A stretch of 64,000 nucleotides of DNA from assembly GCA_944325505.1 (NCBI GenBank), contig CALVAJ010000005.1, positions 1 to 64,000 of the forward strand, read 5' to 3'. Positions 1 to 6,784 of the stretch are shown here, piece by piece. This stretch comes from an uncultured Bacteroidales bacterium (GTDB lineage: Bacteria > Bacteroidota > Bacteroidia > Bacteroidales > UBA932). Position 1 is the first letter of the stretch. The number at the start of each line of letters is the position of its first letter. Below the pieces are notes generated by a model. That model did not search any database. It was not told the DNA's origin and saw nothing but the letters and a program-made list of their open reading frames with translations. Made by a program: the position numbers and the translations under genes.

Positions 1-255
1 GAAATAGTGTCCGCGCAAATCGGAAAGATGGGAGCAATCGACAATCTGGTGAATGCTGATTTCAGCTTGCCGGACGGCCAGTGCTTCAACATCAAGAATG
101 ACGGCACGCAACCGGTCAAACTATCGGTGCAGCTTGCCGGAATGAATGACGGGGAATTTATCGAAACGCAATTTGATTGCGGATGGAATCCCGAAATCGT
201 AAAGACAGTGAAGCAAACTTCATTGTCGGGTACTAACTTAAAATGGGGCTATTGA
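1..255 (+). CDS. Small phage protein, partial at the window edge
   Basis: The reading frame is open from base 1, so the gene probably starts upstream, although a GTG at 7 could serve as an alternative start. About 84 residues are visible. There is no recognisable domain and no membrane segment. It ends one base before the ATG of the DGR variable protein (TGA at 253-255, ATG at 257), so the two are probably translationally coupled. Its position directly in front of the receptor-binding protein suggests a small tail or baseplate-associated component, but this is only positional inference. Confidence 0.55.
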   Translation, partial: EIVSAQIGKMGAIDNLVNADFSLPDGQCFNIKNDGTQPVKLSVQLAGMNDGEFIETQFDCGWNPEIVKTVKQTSLSGTNLKWGY

Positions 256-256
256 T

Positions 257-1732
257 ATGGGATTGATTATTGGGGTCGGCAATACCAAGCCGACATTCGC
301 TTATGACTATTATTATGGCATCGAATGGGATGCCACCGTGTCAAATCCTCACCCTACAAGGGTCGGAAAAATGGAACTTCATCAGTCTTTGCCATTGCAA
401 AGCCTTATCCGGCGTTGCATTCTGAAAGATGACGGGACTGTGAACTATTATCTTCACGCCAATGATTCGACCAAGCGCGACAACGGAGCGGCGGCGGATT
501 TGTCCGGGGCTGACGGTCAGTATATGGACGAATTGCCGGATATGTATGTCCGTTTCGAGACGGACGGCGACAAGAGCCGCCATTTGCAGTCCACAGAGCC
601 TTTGCCGGGCTTCAAACTATGGCGCAAGGACTATATTTCAGTGGTAGAAGCGACCGTGCAGCGGTCAACGACTACATTATGCGCGGTGGTGAATGAGGGC
701 GCGGATTATCGGGGCGGCAACAACAATGCAGACCGTGACGGAACTTATCGGTCACAACTTGGATTGCCCGCAACGGCTATTTCATTGACCAATTTCCGCA
801 CATACGCACGGAAACGCGGCACGACCGAATGGAACTGCAATCTTTACCAGACACACAAGAAATTGTGGTGGCTTTTTGCCGTTGAATACGGCACATTCAA
901 TTCACAGGAAGCATTCAATGCCGAATTGACGGAAGATGGCTACCATCAGGGCGGCTTGGGTTCAGGTGTTACAACTTTGGATTGGACGAGGTGGTCAAAT
1001 TTCAATGGCAATTATCCTTTTGTGCCTTGCGGTATCACAAACAGCCTTGGCAACAAATCCGGGTATGTTGAATTTACCATGCCTTTTGAGTATGACGCAA
1101 GCGGTGAAGCCAACTATAAGGGTGAATATAGTGCCGCGACCGCTTACACCGCCGGGCAATATGTGTCACAAGGTGAATTGCTATACACTTGCAAAGCAAA
1201 TGCGGCGGCAGGAACGGCATTAACCGACACGACCTATTTCACTCCCGTAACACGCAAGGTTGTTCAAGTGCCGTCTTACCGGGGTGTTGAAAATCCATTC
1301 GGGCATATCTGGAAATGGACGGACGGTTGCAAATGCCTTATCCAGAGTGAAGCAGGGGGCGGACTTTCAGAATTTTATGTTTGTGACGACCCGGATTACT
1401 TCACAAGTTCGGGAACAACGAACTATCAGTTGCGCGGCAATCTGCCAAGAAAAGAAGGCTATGTGAAGAAAATGATTCTTGGCGAGGACGGCGAGATTAT
1501 GCCGTTGGAAGTCGGCGGTGGTTCAACGACTTACTTCTGTGACTACTTCTATACAAGTATTCCGGAAAGTGGAGTTGCGGAGCGTGGCGTGCTGTTCGGC
1601 GGTAGTGCGGTTAATGGGGCGTCTGCGGGGTTCGTGTGCGCGTCTACGTCTAACACGGCTTCGAATTCGGATGCGTATTTCGGTTCTCGGCTTTGCTTTT
1701 ATCCAAAAATCGAAGAAGCCGGGGCGGCATAA
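257..1732 (+). CDS. DGR variable protein, phage tail adhesin with C-type lectin-like end
   Basis: This 491-residue protein is the target of the retroelement. Its last ~50 residues (about 443-481) are encoded by the VR and contain the mutable positions, with a GVLFGG motif at the front and SRLCFYP at the back. That arrangement matches the C-type lectin fold of known DGR variable proteins. A segment around residues 290-330 with YSAATAYTAGQYVSQ resembles the short carbohydrate-binding modules of the CBM5/12 type found in chitinases and phage fibres. It follows the upstream small gene by one base, and the TR and reverse transcriptase follow it. The expected role is receptor binding at the phage tail tip, with variation switching host surface ligands. 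The function is inferred from the family and the DGR link. Confidence 0.85.
   Translation: MGLIIGVGNTKPTFAYDYYYGIEWDATVSNPHPTRVGKMELHQSLPLQSLIRRCILKDDGTVNYYLHANDSTKRDNGAAADLSGADGQYMDELPDMYVRFETDGDKSRHLQSTEPLPGFKLWRKDYISVVEATVQRSTTTLCAVVNEGADYRGGNNNADRDGTYRSQLGLPATAISLTNFRTYARKRGTTEWNCNLYQTHKKLWWLFAVEYGTFNSQEAFNAELTEDGYHQGGLGSGVTTLDWTRWSNFNGNYPFVPCGITNSLGNKSGYVEFTMPFEYDASGEANYKGEYSAATAYTAGQYVSQGELLYTCKANAAAGTALTDTTYFTPVTRKVVQVPSYRGVENPFGHIWKWTDGCKCLIQSEAGGGLSEFYVCDDPDYFTSSGTTNYQLRGNLPRKEGYVKKMILGEDGEIMPLEVGGGSTTYFCDYFYTSIPESGVAERGVLFGGSAVNGASAGFVCASTSNTASNSDAYFGSRLCFYPKIEEAGAA
1583..1698 (+). repeat. DGR variable repeat (VR)
   Basis: This is a 116-base direct copy of the template repeat 219 bases downstream. 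Aligned without gaps, the two differ at 18 positions, and at every one of them the TR has A and the VR has G, T or C. No position lacking a TR adenine differs. The repeat lies in frame at the 3' end of the variable protein. The substitutions alter Asn codons of the template to Ser, Val, Asp or Tyr, and Tyr to Cys. This pattern is the direct signature of adenine-specific mutagenic retrohoming. Confidence 0.97.
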
Positions 1733-1789
1733 ATCGTAAATCGAAAGGCGATATGATTTTGGAAGTCAGATGAATAAATAAAAACAAAG

Positions 1790-2079
1790 GTTGTCCGATG
1801 TCGTGGCGTGCTGTTCAGCGGTAATGCGAATAATGGGGCGAATGCAGGGTTCGTGTACGCGAATACGAATAACACGGCTTCGAATACGAATGCGAATATC
1901 GGTTCTCAGCTATGCTTGTAAAAATATAGTTGCATATCGGAGACCTTGCCACAAAAACAATCCGACCGGGGTTGTATGAGTTGGGCAAACCCAACGGCAG
2001 AAAATAAATGTAGGTAAAACGGTTTTGGTAGGGGGACGACCCCGAAGAATCCTAATATACAAGCAAACTTGAAAGGCAA
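1790..2079 (+). ncRNA. Candidate DGR template RNA (TR plus spacer)
   Basis: The 347 bases between the variable gene and the reverse transcriptase hold no plausible gene. In characterised DGRs an RNA covering the TR and the downstream spacer folds and primes cDNA synthesis. Here the spacer (1918-2079) includes a perfect stem-loop, GTTGGG at 1980-1985 and CCCAAC at 1990-1995 with a CAAA loop. RNA ends are not determined; the extent given is simply the interval. Confidence 0.5.
1802..1917 (+). repeat. DGR template repeat (TR)
   Basis: This is the invariant donor copy, 116 bases long with 29 adenines, most of them in AAT or AAC triplets in the frame of the variable protein. It lies in a gene-free stretch between the variable gene and the reverse transcriptase. 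An open frame that runs through it (1791-1979) is just the template frame and is not counted as a gene. Matching with the VR stops abruptly after GGTTCTC-GCT-TGCTT, where the homing-initiation element is expected. Confidence 0.97.
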
Positions 2080-3174
2080 ATGAAAAGGATTGGCAACTTG
2101 TTTGACCAGATAATAAGTATCGAGAATTTGCGACTTGCCGATGAAAAGGCAAGGAAAGGCAAATTGCGTTCTTATGGCGTACAGATGCACGACAAGAACA
2201 GAGAAGCCAACATCCTTGCATTGCACGAAAAGTTGAAAAACGGGACATTCAGGACTTCCAAATATCATATTTTCACAATCTACGAACCGAAAGAACGGAA
2301 AATATACCGATTGCCGTATTATCCAGACAGAATCTTGCACCACGCAATTATGAATGTTCTTGAACCTATATGGGTGTCCATATTCAACAAAAACACTTAT
2401 TCGTGTATCAAGAACCGGGGAATACACAAATGCGCAAAGGATTTGCAACAGGCGTTGAAGAAAGACCCTGACGGCACGAGATACTGTCTGAAAATCGACA
2501 TCCGTAAATTTTATCCGTCCATCAACCACGATGTCTTGAAAGGCGTTGTGCGGAAAAAAATCAAGGACAAACGCCTGTTGGCATTGCTTGATGAAATCAT
2601 TGATTCGGTAAACAATACCGATATGCCTATCCGCAATTTCGTTTCGGACGGCAACGGCGGCATCATAGAAGTCGCATTGAATCAAATAGATGAGGGCGTG
2701 CCAATAGGCAATTACCTATCACAATATTTTGCAAATCTTGCCTTGGCTTATTTTGACCATTGGTTGAAAGAGGTCAAGCGGGTGAAGTATTATTGGCGAT
2801 ATGCTGATGATATTGTGATTCTTGCGCCGAACAAGGAGTTCTTGCACGCACTCTTGCGTGACATCCGGGTATATTTGCGCGGTCTGAAATTACAGGTCAA
2901 ACACAATTATCAGGTGTTCCCCGTTGATTCAAGGGGAATCGACTTCTTGGGTTATGTCTTTTTCCACACGCATACACTGTTGCGGAAATCAATAAAGCAG
3001 AAACTTTGCCGCCGGGTGGCAAAGTTGAACAAGCGCAAGATTGCCCCTACCAAAGAGCAGTACAAACAGCAGATATGCAGTTGGTGGGGTTGGTGCAAAT
3101 ACTGTGATTCACTCAATTTAATGAACAAACTTTCAAAAACATTCCCTTATGAAATTAAATTCAATAGAGCCTAA
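2080..3174 (+). CDS. DGR reverse transcriptase
   Basis: This 364-residue protein copies TR RNA into adenine-mutagenised cDNA that replaces the VR. The catalytic core is visible: the first metal-binding Asp in LKIDIRKFYPS (D140), YADD at 241-244, and the segment GVPIGNYLSQ (206-215). The IGxxxSQ form in place of the retroviral/group II QGxxxSP is a hallmark of the DGR reverse transcriptase lineage. There is no maturase or endonuclease domain, and the length is typical for the family. The gene sits 160 bases after the TR and its 3' end overlaps the next gene by 26 bases. No accessory variability determinant (Avd) gene lies between TR and RT. Confidence 0.95.
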   Translation: MKRIGNLFDQIISIENLRLADEKARKGKLRSYGVQMHDKNREANILALHEKLKNGTFRTSKYHIFTIYEPKERKIYRLPYYPDRILHHAIMNVLEPIWVSIFNKNTYSCIKNRGIHKCAKDLQQALKKDPDGTRYCLKIDIRKFYPSINHDVLKGVVRKKIKDKRLLALLDEIIDSVNNTDMPIRNFVSDGNGGIIEVALNQIDEGVPIGNYLSQYFANLALAYFDHWLKEVKRVKYYWRYADDIVILAPNKEFLHALLRDIRVYLRGLKLQVKHNYQVFPVDSRGIDFLGYVFFHTHTLLRKSIKQKLCRRVAKLNKRKIAPTKEQYKQQICSWWGWCKYCDSLNLMNKLSKTFPYEIKFNRA

Positions 3175-3535
3175 CGCGCATTATGATATGGCGTACGGGA
3201 AACCCGCCGTTTTGGAGCATGACAATGACGGTTCATGGCTTTACCGCCTTAATATAGAACCGGAAATGGGCATTCCGGAGGGTCAGCAGGAGGAAACGCA
3301 AATCGGGTGGAAATGCTATGAGGTTCGCGGCTACAACAAGCCAACAAAAGCGAATGTCAAAAAGGTGGTCATCCGTTCCGTCCTTGACGAGACGGCAGAA
3401 TTTGACCTTGTTAATTCGTACAACAAGCACATTCTTGGCATTGCCGTGAATGAACAGGCGGTTGCGGATTACAAGGAATACTTGCAGTTCACCGAGGATT
3501 TGGATGCACAACTGTTACAGGATTTATCGAACTAA
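3149..3535 (+). CDS. Small phage protein overlapping the RT gene
   Basis: This 128-residue acidic protein starts inside the 3' end of the reverse transcriptase gene in another frame (26-base overlap), so it is probably translationally coupled to it. It has no signal peptide and no membrane segment. The middle (WKCYEVRGYNKPTKANVKKVVI) looks like a beta-rich fold, and the C-terminal third looks helical. It does not look like the small four-helix Avd proteins that accompany many DGRs. The function is unknown. A tail-fibre accessory or chaperone role is possible from its position, but nothing in the sequence shows it. Confidence 0.7.
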   Translation: MKLNSIEPNAHYDMAYGKPAVLEHDNDGSWLYRLNIEPEMGIPEGQQEETQIGWKCYEVRGYNKPTKANVKKVVIRSVLDETAEFDLVNSYNKHILGIAVNEQAVADYKEYLQFTEDLDAQLLQDLSN

Positions 3536-3546
3536 AACAAAAGACG

Positions 3547-3702
3547 ATGTCAAAGTTTTGTGAACTTGGGGTTGAATCGGATTCCATCATTGGTAAGGGT
3601 ATAGAGATAGAAGAATTGTTCGGTCGCCGGGTGCTGATTGAAAAGGTCTTAATCCAGCCAACGAAGTTTCCGGGCAAAAATTCTTCCGGGTTGAGAATGT
3701 AA
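3547..3702 (+). CDS. Short phage protein, possibly the N-terminal half of a split gene
   Basis: This 51-residue frame ends with TAA at 3700-3702. The ATG of the next frame follows at once at 3703 in the same reading frame. The two pieces could therefore be one ancestral protein of about 138 residues broken by a nonsense change, for instance CAA or AAA to TAA. Alternatively they are two tightly coupled genes. The first part ends in PTKFPGKNSSGLRM and the second begins MQVVLATF, which would join smoothly as a loop and beta strand. The function is not recognised. Confidence 0.5.
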   Translation: MSKFCELGVESDSIIGKGIEIEELFGRRVLIEKVLIQPTKFPGKNSSGLRM

Positions 3703-3963
3703 ATGCAAGTTGTCCTTGCCACTTTTAATGAAGCGGCAGACAATGACGGTGACTTCTTTACAAAGAACCCAGATGGAACACCCATCGGGGAAAGGCGGTC
3801 ATGCTTTACCGGGTCGGACATTCTAATCGGTGCCATTCAGAAAGCCGAAACGAATTTGCCGATAATCAATAAAGGCAGGACGGAAAAGGGGTTGCCGCCA
3901 ATCAAATTGTTCCCAATGGACACAACAATTGTCAAAGTCGGTAAATGCTTTCAATTCACTTGA
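3703..3963 (+). CDS. Short phage protein, possibly the C-terminal half of a split gene
   Basis: This is an 86-residue frame, in frame with and directly abutting the preceding one. It contains alternating hydrophobic residues consistent with a small beta-barrel fold and ends in KVGKCFQFT. The next gene starts three bases after its stop. If read through, the combined protein could be an OB-fold-like nucleic-acid-binding protein, but that is a guess from general appearance. No catalytic motif is seen. Confidence 0.5.
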   Translation: MQVVLATFNEAADNDGDFFTKNPDGTPIGERRSCFTGSDILIGAIQKAETNLPIINKGRTEKGLPPIKLFPMDTTIVKVGKCFQFT

Positions 3964-3966
3964 AAA

Positions 3967-4656
3967 ATGGAACAACAGATGGACAAGGGCGTTGGGTGGC
4001 TTCAAAAGTTGCTCAACTTGCAAAACAAATACGGATTCTTTTCGATAGTCAAGGGGCTTTTCCTTATCCTGTTGTCGGGATATGTGATATTCTTTGCGCT
4101 GAATCCCAAGTATTTGCTTGAACGCATTACGAAGATTCAGACCGAGGAACACAGCGACCTTGTAGAAACGCGCCTGAAATCCGACACAGAAATCAGCAAC
4201 ATTTTGTCAGACTTGATTTCCACGGCGGATGCAGACCGCGCTTGGCTGATTGAATTTCACAACGGAAGCAAGAATCTTGCAACCGGATTGCCATTTCTTT
4301 TCGGCTCAATGCGTATGGAGGAAGTGCGCGAAAATATTTTCCATGTTGATGAGGAATATGCGGATTTCAGCTTATCGAAATATAAACTTATTGTCAGGAC
4401 ATTACAGGATGGCTTTTTTTATGGCAATATGGAGGATGTCCGGGCGGTCGATGAACGGTTGTATTATAAATTCAAGGCAAACAATGTCAATGAAATAGCA
4501 TTATTGACATTGTATGATTGTGAAACACCTGTCGGCGTGCTTGGATTGTCATTCTGCAATGACAAGTTGATGCACCGGCAGATGGTCGGCAAGGAAATCC
4601 GGCGCGGCGGGGTACAGATAGCAACTTTATTATCCTTGAAAGATGGCAAAGGTTGA
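3967..4656 (+). CDS. Phage membrane protein with a GAF-like C-terminal domain
   Basis: This 229-residue protein has an N-terminal amphipathic part, one clear membrane span (about residues 28-45, [18 protein letters not shown]), a charged linker, and a globular part from about residue 75 that resembles a GAF fold ([11 protein letters not shown] near the start, [17 protein letters not shown] near the end). It sits directly before the endolysin gene and overlaps it by 14 bases. Its location in the lysis block is compatible with a role in holin-type or regulatory membrane functions. The long globular domain argues against a simple holin. Confidence 0.65.
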   Translation: MEQQMDKGVGWLQKLLNLQNKYGFFSIVKGLFLILLSGYVIFFALNPKYLLERITKIQTEEHSDLVETRLKSDTEISNILSDLISTADADRAWLIEFHNGSKNLATGLPFLFGSMRMEEVRENIFHVDEEYADFSLSKYKLIVRTLQDGFFYGNMEDVRAVDERLYYKFKANNVNEIALLTLYDCETPVGVLGLSFCNDKLMHRQMVGKEIRRGGVQIATLLSLKDGKG

Positions 4657-5221
4657 TATTCTGTTGCCTTTCATCCTCAAATGGGAGGGCGGATTCGTCA
4701 ATGACCCGGCAGATGCCGGAGGTGCAACCAACAAAGGCGTGACAATAGCAACTTGGCGCAATGTGGGGTATGACAAGGACGGTGACAATGACATTGATGT
4801 GCAGGACTTGAAGTTGCTTTCAAGTGCAGATGTCCGCGACCGCGTTTTGAAACCTCATTATTGGGACAGGTGGCAAGCCGACCTTATCCAATCGCAAAAG
4901 GTCGCCAATATCCTTGTCGATTGGGTCTGGGGGTCGGGGAAAAACGGCATTGTCATTCCTCAAAAGTTGCTTGGTGTTACCGATGATGGCATTGTCGGCG
5001 ACAAGACTTTATCGGCGGTGAATTTTGCCGACCCCGACCAGCTCTTTGATGCCATATTCCAAGCGCGTGTCGATTTCTTCAAGGAGATAACGGAAGCGAG
5101 CATTCGGAAATATGAAAAGAGGATTGGTCGCAAGGCAACGGAAGCCGAACTGATGAAGCACACCAACAAAAGGTTCTTGAAAGGATGGATAAACAGATTA
5201 AATGACATTAAAACGATATGA
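4643..5221 (+). CDS. GH108-type phage endolysin
   Basis: This 192-residue peptidoglycan hydrolase is used for host lysis. The N-terminal motif [20 protein letters not shown] is the GH108 signature, with the catalytic Glu at residue 15. The C-terminal half (from about residue 95, [10 protein letters not shown] onward) matches the peptidoglycan-binding domain usually paired with GH108. There is no signal peptide, so export would depend on a holin or equivalent. The gene overlaps the membrane protein gene upstream by 14 bases and ends five bases before the chosen ATG of the spanin-like gene, forming a compact lysis cassette. Confidence 0.9.
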   Translation: MAKVDILLPFILKWEGGFVNDPADAGGATNKGVTIATWRNVGYDKDGDNDIDVQDLKLLSSADVRDRVLKPHYWDRWQADLIQSQKVANILVDWVWGSGKNGIVIPQKLLGVTDDGIVGDKTLSAVNFADPDQLFDAIFQARVDFFKEITEASIRKYEKRIGRKATEAELMKHTNKRFLKGWINRLNDIKTI

Positions 5222-5225
5222 TGAC

Positions 5226-5852
5226 ATGAAGAAGATTATTGCATTGGTATGGGCGTTTGCTTTGCTTGTGTCTTGCGGCACTGCAAGGAAGATTCAGCGA
5301 GCGGAACAGAATGCCCAGATAGACAGTGCGGCAACCGCCAAGGTGACGGAACGGAGCATTGACAAATTTACCGACACGACCAGAACGCAACATGGGAAAG
5401 TGACCATTACCGAAATTGAGTTCTACCGGATGCCGGATGCCAATGACATTCCGCCGGTCAAGGATAGAGACAAGAACCGGTTTTCGGAATCATTCCGGAG
5501 GGCGGACAGTCTTTTTGATGCCCAAGGACATGAAGCGAATGTTGATTTGCAGAATGTCGGCAACATCAAAGGTGCGGTCAAGTCCATAAGGCAAACAGTC
5601 ATTGAATCCGATGTCGAGCAAAAAGGGGAGCGCAAGGAATCCGGGGAAAGCAAGGAATCCGAAAGTTCGGCGAATGTCGCAAGGAACGAAACCGACATTC
5701 AGGAGAAGCAGGAGCCGACCCCAGACCCTTACCGATGGCGATATATTTTCTACATATCATTAGTTGGCGTTGCCGTTTTGCTATACCTGAAAAGAACGCC
5801 GATAATGAATTGGATTAAGAAGATTCTTGCGGGAATACGAAAGATTTTCTGA
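5226..5852 (+). CDS. Probable unimolecular spanin (lipoprotein with C-terminal membrane span)
   Basis: This 208-residue protein is predicted to join outer and inner membranes and cause the last step of lysis. The N-terminus is a lipoprotein signal (FALLVSCGT, acylated Cys17). The middle is a long, charged, Ser/Glu/Lys-rich region with little hydrophobic content. Near the C-terminus is a membrane span (YIFYISLVGVAVLLYL, about residues 173-188) followed by a basic tail. This lipoprotein-plus-C-terminal-span topology is that of u-spanins such as T1 gp11. The start at 5226 is preferred over an upstream ATG at 5202 because it begins exactly at the signal peptide. It is the last phage gene before the host junction. 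Confidence 0.7.
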   Translation: MKKIIALVWAFALLVSCGTARKIQRAEQNAQIDSAATAKVTERSIDKFTDTTRTQHGKVTITEIEFYRMPDANDIPPVKDRDKNRFSESFRRADSLFDAQGHEANVDLQNVGNIKGAVKSIRQTVIESDVEQKGERKESGESKESESSANVARNETDIQEKQEPTPDPYRWRYIFYISLVGVAVLLYLKRTPIMNWIKKILAGIRKIF

Positions 5853-5860
5853 TTTCTTTC

Positions 5861-5868
5861 TAACTTTG
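5861..5868 (+). promoter_or_regulatory. Possible -7 element upstream of the phage-end RNA
   Basis: TAACTTTG matches the Bacteroidetes -7 consensus TAnnTTTG. No TTTG is present at the expected distance upstream, so the promoter is weak on sequence grounds. It lies directly after the last phage gene and just before a structured, gene-free stretch with a terminator. Confidence 0.35.
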
Positions 5869-5869
5869 C

Positions 5870-5940
5870 AGGAACATTGTTGCGAAGCCCCAAAGTTGCA
5901 TTGGGGAACAATGCGCCCCGGCTTATGGTCGGGGCTTTTT
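5870..5940 (+). ncRNA. Candidate small structured RNA at the prophage end
   Basis: About 70 gene-free bases have nested perfect pairing: outer stem CATTGTT (5875-5881) with AACAATG (5907-5913), and inner stem CCCCAA (5888-5893) with TTGGGG (5901-5906). An intrinsic terminator follows. A -7 element precedes it. It may be a phage small RNA or simply the folded trailer of the lysis operon. No known RNA family was recognised. Confidence 0.4.
5915..5940 (+). terminator. Rightward intrinsic terminator of the phage
   Basis: GCCCCG (5915-5920) pairs with CGGGGC (5930-5935) around a nine-base loop and is followed by five T residues. It would end rightward phage transcription before the host junction. 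Confidence 0.8.
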
Positions 5941-5942
5941 CA

Positions 5943-6028
5943 TGTACACGAGTAAGCACTCCGATTCGGGCATAAAAAAGCCCCGAAAGTATCGTTTTCG
6001 GGGCAATTCGTGTACATTTTCGTGTACA
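5943..6028. repeat. Three copies of TCGTGTACA near the phage end
   Basis: TGTACACGA occurs at 5943-5951 (inverted orientation), and TCGTGTACA at 6008-6016 and 6020-6028 (direct, 12-base period). The rightmost copy is followed by TAATTTGTAAAACA, ending at 6042. Repeated, orientated motifs next to a terminus ending in CA are what transposase end-binding sites look like in Mu-type phages. Recombinase arm sites are an alternative. Confidence 0.55.
5974..6004 (-). terminator. Leftward intrinsic terminator at the prophage end
   Basis: A nine-base perfect stem, GCCCCGAAA (5980-5988) with TTTCGGGGC (5996-6004), has an A6 run on its left, which is a U tract for leftward transcripts. It would stop transcription entering the phage from the truncated host regulator. 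Confidence 0.8.
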
Positions 6029-6049
6029 TAATTTGTAAAACATTGATTT

Positions 6050-6784
6050 TCAATGTTTATTGCGGTGCGGAAGGAGCGATCCTGGAGAGGACGGGTCGGG
6101 GGCAATGTCTATGACCAGGTTGTTGTGGTATCTGTCCCTGTACGGAAGAGGGTGCTTTTCCATCTTTCCCGAAGCATCCATGCGGTATATCCAGTCGTAT
6201 GCCCCGAACCATATATCGCCGCCAATCTTCCGGCAGCAGGCGATATGCAGTGAAGGCAAGTCCTCTACAATATCCGCTTCGGCACCGCTCTCCGGCAGTC
6301 CTTTCCCGCAGGAAAACCGCAAAAGGCCGTCAGCTGTCCCGACCCACAGTACATCCCCGTCCAGAAGAAGGGATTTGACCTGGCGGTATCCGCAGGCCCT
6401 CAACGTGTAGAACCTGTCGCTGCTGAAATCATATACTGACACTCCGGCATCTGTACCGACAGCCATCCTGCCGTATTCAGGACAATAGAGAAGCGCATTG
6501 ACATGGTCGTGGCACAGGGAAGTGGAATCACCGTGTCTGAAACCGTAATGCACTGATCTGTAGCCGTCATACTTCAGCAGCCCGGACTCGGTCCCTATCC
6601 AGAGGAAGCGGCTGCTGTCCTGGACTGCCGTGTATGCAGGGACAGTCCTGCCCATTGTCACCGGAAGATTCCGGAAACCGTACGGATAGTGCGGCTGGGA
6701 GGCGAGAGTCGCCGGAAAGAGGAAAAGCCGGCACAGGAGGATGACCGGGAGGAAATATGCCGGGCCGGACAAACGCTTTTTCAT
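6050..6784 (-). pseudogene. Truncated hybrid two-component system regulator (HTCS) of the galactan PUL
   Basis: Only the N-terminal ~235 residues of a hybrid sensor/regulator remain. There is a signal peptide (LPVILLCRLFLFPATLASQ) and four Reg_prop beta-propeller repeats with LWIGTESGL, MAVGTDAGV, LWVGTADGL and IWFGAYDWI. Complete HTCS proteins run to about 1300-1400 residues, with two propellers, Y_Y_Y, histidine kinase, receiver and AraC-type HTH domains; all of these are missing here. The frame loses family character after SSPGSL and ends in LPHRNKH at the prophage junction. It is divergent from susC, the usual place for the activator of such a locus. Without kinase and DNA-binding parts it cannot regulate transcription as an HTCS. 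Confidence 0.88.

Larger units (their letters stand above)
1..6052. mobile_element. Right end of a DGR-carrying prophage
   Basis: The run of phage-type genes (variable tail adhesin, DGR reverse transcriptase, GH108 endolysin, u-spanin-like protein), all on the plus strand and tightly packed, ends just before a truncated host regulator on the other strand. The left part lies outside the window, so neither the integration enzyme nor the left boundary is visible. The right boundary is placed between about 6028 and 6075. Phage termini ending in CA are possible at 6042 or 6052. Three TCGTGTACA motifs near the end would suit a transposable (Mu-like) phage. Bacteroides hankyphage is a known Mu-like phage with a DGR, but membership of that group is inference only. 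Confidence 0.8.

Noticed and set aside
1791..1979. Open frame of 62 codons through the TR
   Set aside because: It mirrors the variable protein because the TR is a copy of the VR in the same frame; it has no own start context and its interval is the template RNA.
1906..2685. Minus-strand open frame of 259 codons over the RT gene
   Set aside because: Antisense shadow of the RT; no domain, and the plus-strand frame carries all catalytic motifs.
3700..3702. Stop-codon reassignment in the phage
   Set aside because: Only one in-frame TAA is seen, while other phage genes, including the variable protein, end normally at TAA; a single nonsense change or split gene is simpler.
1..6052. Calling the phage a hankyphage outright
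   Set aside because: Only the right end is visible; no transposase, portal or capsid gene can be compared here.
5750..6105. Minus-strand frames across the phage-host junction
   Set aside because: They consist of terminator and repeat sequence and have no homologous look; the HTCS remnant ends before them.
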